From the NCBI RefSeq assembly GCF_030656115.1, contig NZ_JAUSOO010000122.1:30557-94556 (forward strand): a DNA stretch of 64,000 nucleotides. The letters are read 5' to 3'. The stretch's first letter is position 1. The number at the start of each line of letters is the position of its first letter. Positions 63,551 through 64,000 of this stretch are shown here, in pieces. This DNA comes from Hydrogenophaga sp. (GTDB lineage: Bacteria; Pseudomonadota; Gammaproteobacteria; Burkholderiales; Burkholderiaceae_C). The notes beneath the pieces were generated by a model. It ran no database searches. It saw nothing but the letters and a program-made list of their open reading frames with translations, and was not told the DNA's origin. Made by a program: the position numbers and the translations under genes.

Positions 63551-64000
63551 ATGAATCCCCGCTCCTCCCCCGAACACACCGCCACCCTGAGCGATGCCCT
63601 GGTCGTCCTCATCGTGGACGATGTGCCCGACAACGTCGCCCCGCTGCACGACGCGCTGGACGAAGCGGGCTACACCGTGCTGGTGGCCCTTGACGGTGAG
63701 GCCGCCATCCGCCGCGCCACCCAGGCCCTGCCCGACGTGGTGCTGCTCGACGCCGTCATGCCCGGCCTGGACGGTTTTGAGGTGGCGCGCCGCCTCAAGG
63801 CCCACCCCGCCACGGCCCACATTCCCATCATCTTCATGACCGGGCTGACCGAAACCGAGCACCTGGTGGCCGCGCTGGACGCCGGTGGCGCCGACTACGT
63901 CACCAAACCCATCAAGCCGCGTGAAGTGATGGCGCGCATGGGCGTGCACCTGCGCACCGCGCGCCATGTGCGCCAAGGCGCGGTGGAGCGCAGCCAGGCG
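63551..64000 (+). CDS. Response regulator, 3' end outside window
   Basis: The first 150 codons of a response regulator. The receiver domain (about 17-135) has the acidic pocket VDDVPDN, phosphoacceptor Asp in VVLLDAVMPGLDGF, Thr in IIFMTGLTE and Lys in TKPIKP. The output domain lies beyond the window; a LuxR-type DNA-binding domain is likely in this family but cannot be seen. It is the downstream neighbour of the permease-kinase fusion and its probable phosphorylation partner. Confidence 0.93.
   Translation, partial: MNPRSSPEHTATLSDALVVLIVDDVPDNVAPLHDALDEAGYTVLVALDGEAAIRRATQALPDVVLLDAVMPGLDGFEVARRLKAHPATAHIPIIFMTGLTETEHLVAALDAGGADYVTKPIKPREVMARMGVHLRTARHVRQGAVERSQA

Noticed and set aside
63354..63554. 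66-codon proline-rich frame between the kinase and the response regulator
   Set aside because: It is the translation of the inverted repeat and has no start signal.

Overview
This window is a GC-rich chromosomal segment from a betaproteobacterium, most likely of the order Burkholderiales and probably the family Comamonadaceae. That placement is an inference. It rests on the housekeeping block spoT-rpoZ-gmk-yicC, then serine/threonine kinase-PP2C-rph-rdgB-hemW, on a 67-residue RpoZ, on GC-rich palindromic intergenic repeats, and on a urease locus with ureJ. I see no insertion sequence, integrase, phage gene or CRISPR array.

Layout. Bases 1-7,600: a truncated membrane protein, then a very large CHASE-PAS-hybrid histidine kinase with its own HPt domain, followed 16 bp later by a receiver-GGDEF diguanylate cyclase. 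Bases 7,675-14,964: a DUF3047 protein, a secreted protein of unknown function, a DUF547 protein, a TVP38-flavoprotein disulfide reductase fusion, an aminoglycoside-phosphotransferase-like kinase, and a two-domain glycosyltransferase of the types linked to arsenosugar metabolism. Bases 15,134-25,902: a P-type cation ATPase, then a bacterial alpha-2-macroglobulin next to penicillin-binding protein 1C. Bases 25,993-35,809: housekeeping genes (spoT, rpoZ, gmk, yicC, rph, rdgB, hemW), a kinase/phosphatase pair and a cysteine-less glutaredoxin-like protein.

Bases 36,164-52,285 hold the most unusual block. It contains a CHASE2-transmembrane serine/threonine kinase, a PP2C phosphatase, an FHA-domain protein, a CHASE2 class III nucleotide cyclase, an orphan GAF-GspE ATPase, a double FecR-domain protein, a two-partner-secretion transporter (TpsB), and a convergent TpsA exoprotein ending in 37 consecutive prolines. 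Several neighbouring stop and start codons overlap, so most of the + strand genes look co-transcribed. I infer a signalling island that couples periplasmic sensing, protein phosphorylation and a cyclic nucleotide to an export process.

Bases 52,471-64,000: an SSB-like protein, a hypothetical protein, tRNA-Ser(UGA), a urease operon on the minus strand (SHOCT-domain gene, ureA, ureJ, ureB, ureC, ureE, ureF, ureG; no ureD in view), and, divergent from it, a 1,200-residue fusion of an NCS1-type permease, a cysteine-rich segment and a hybrid histidine kinase. A response regulator gene follows and runs off the window end. The permease-kinase fusion probably senses a transported nitrogen compound and may control urease or related nitrogen genes. 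Its linker coincides with a palindromic repeat of the intergenic type.
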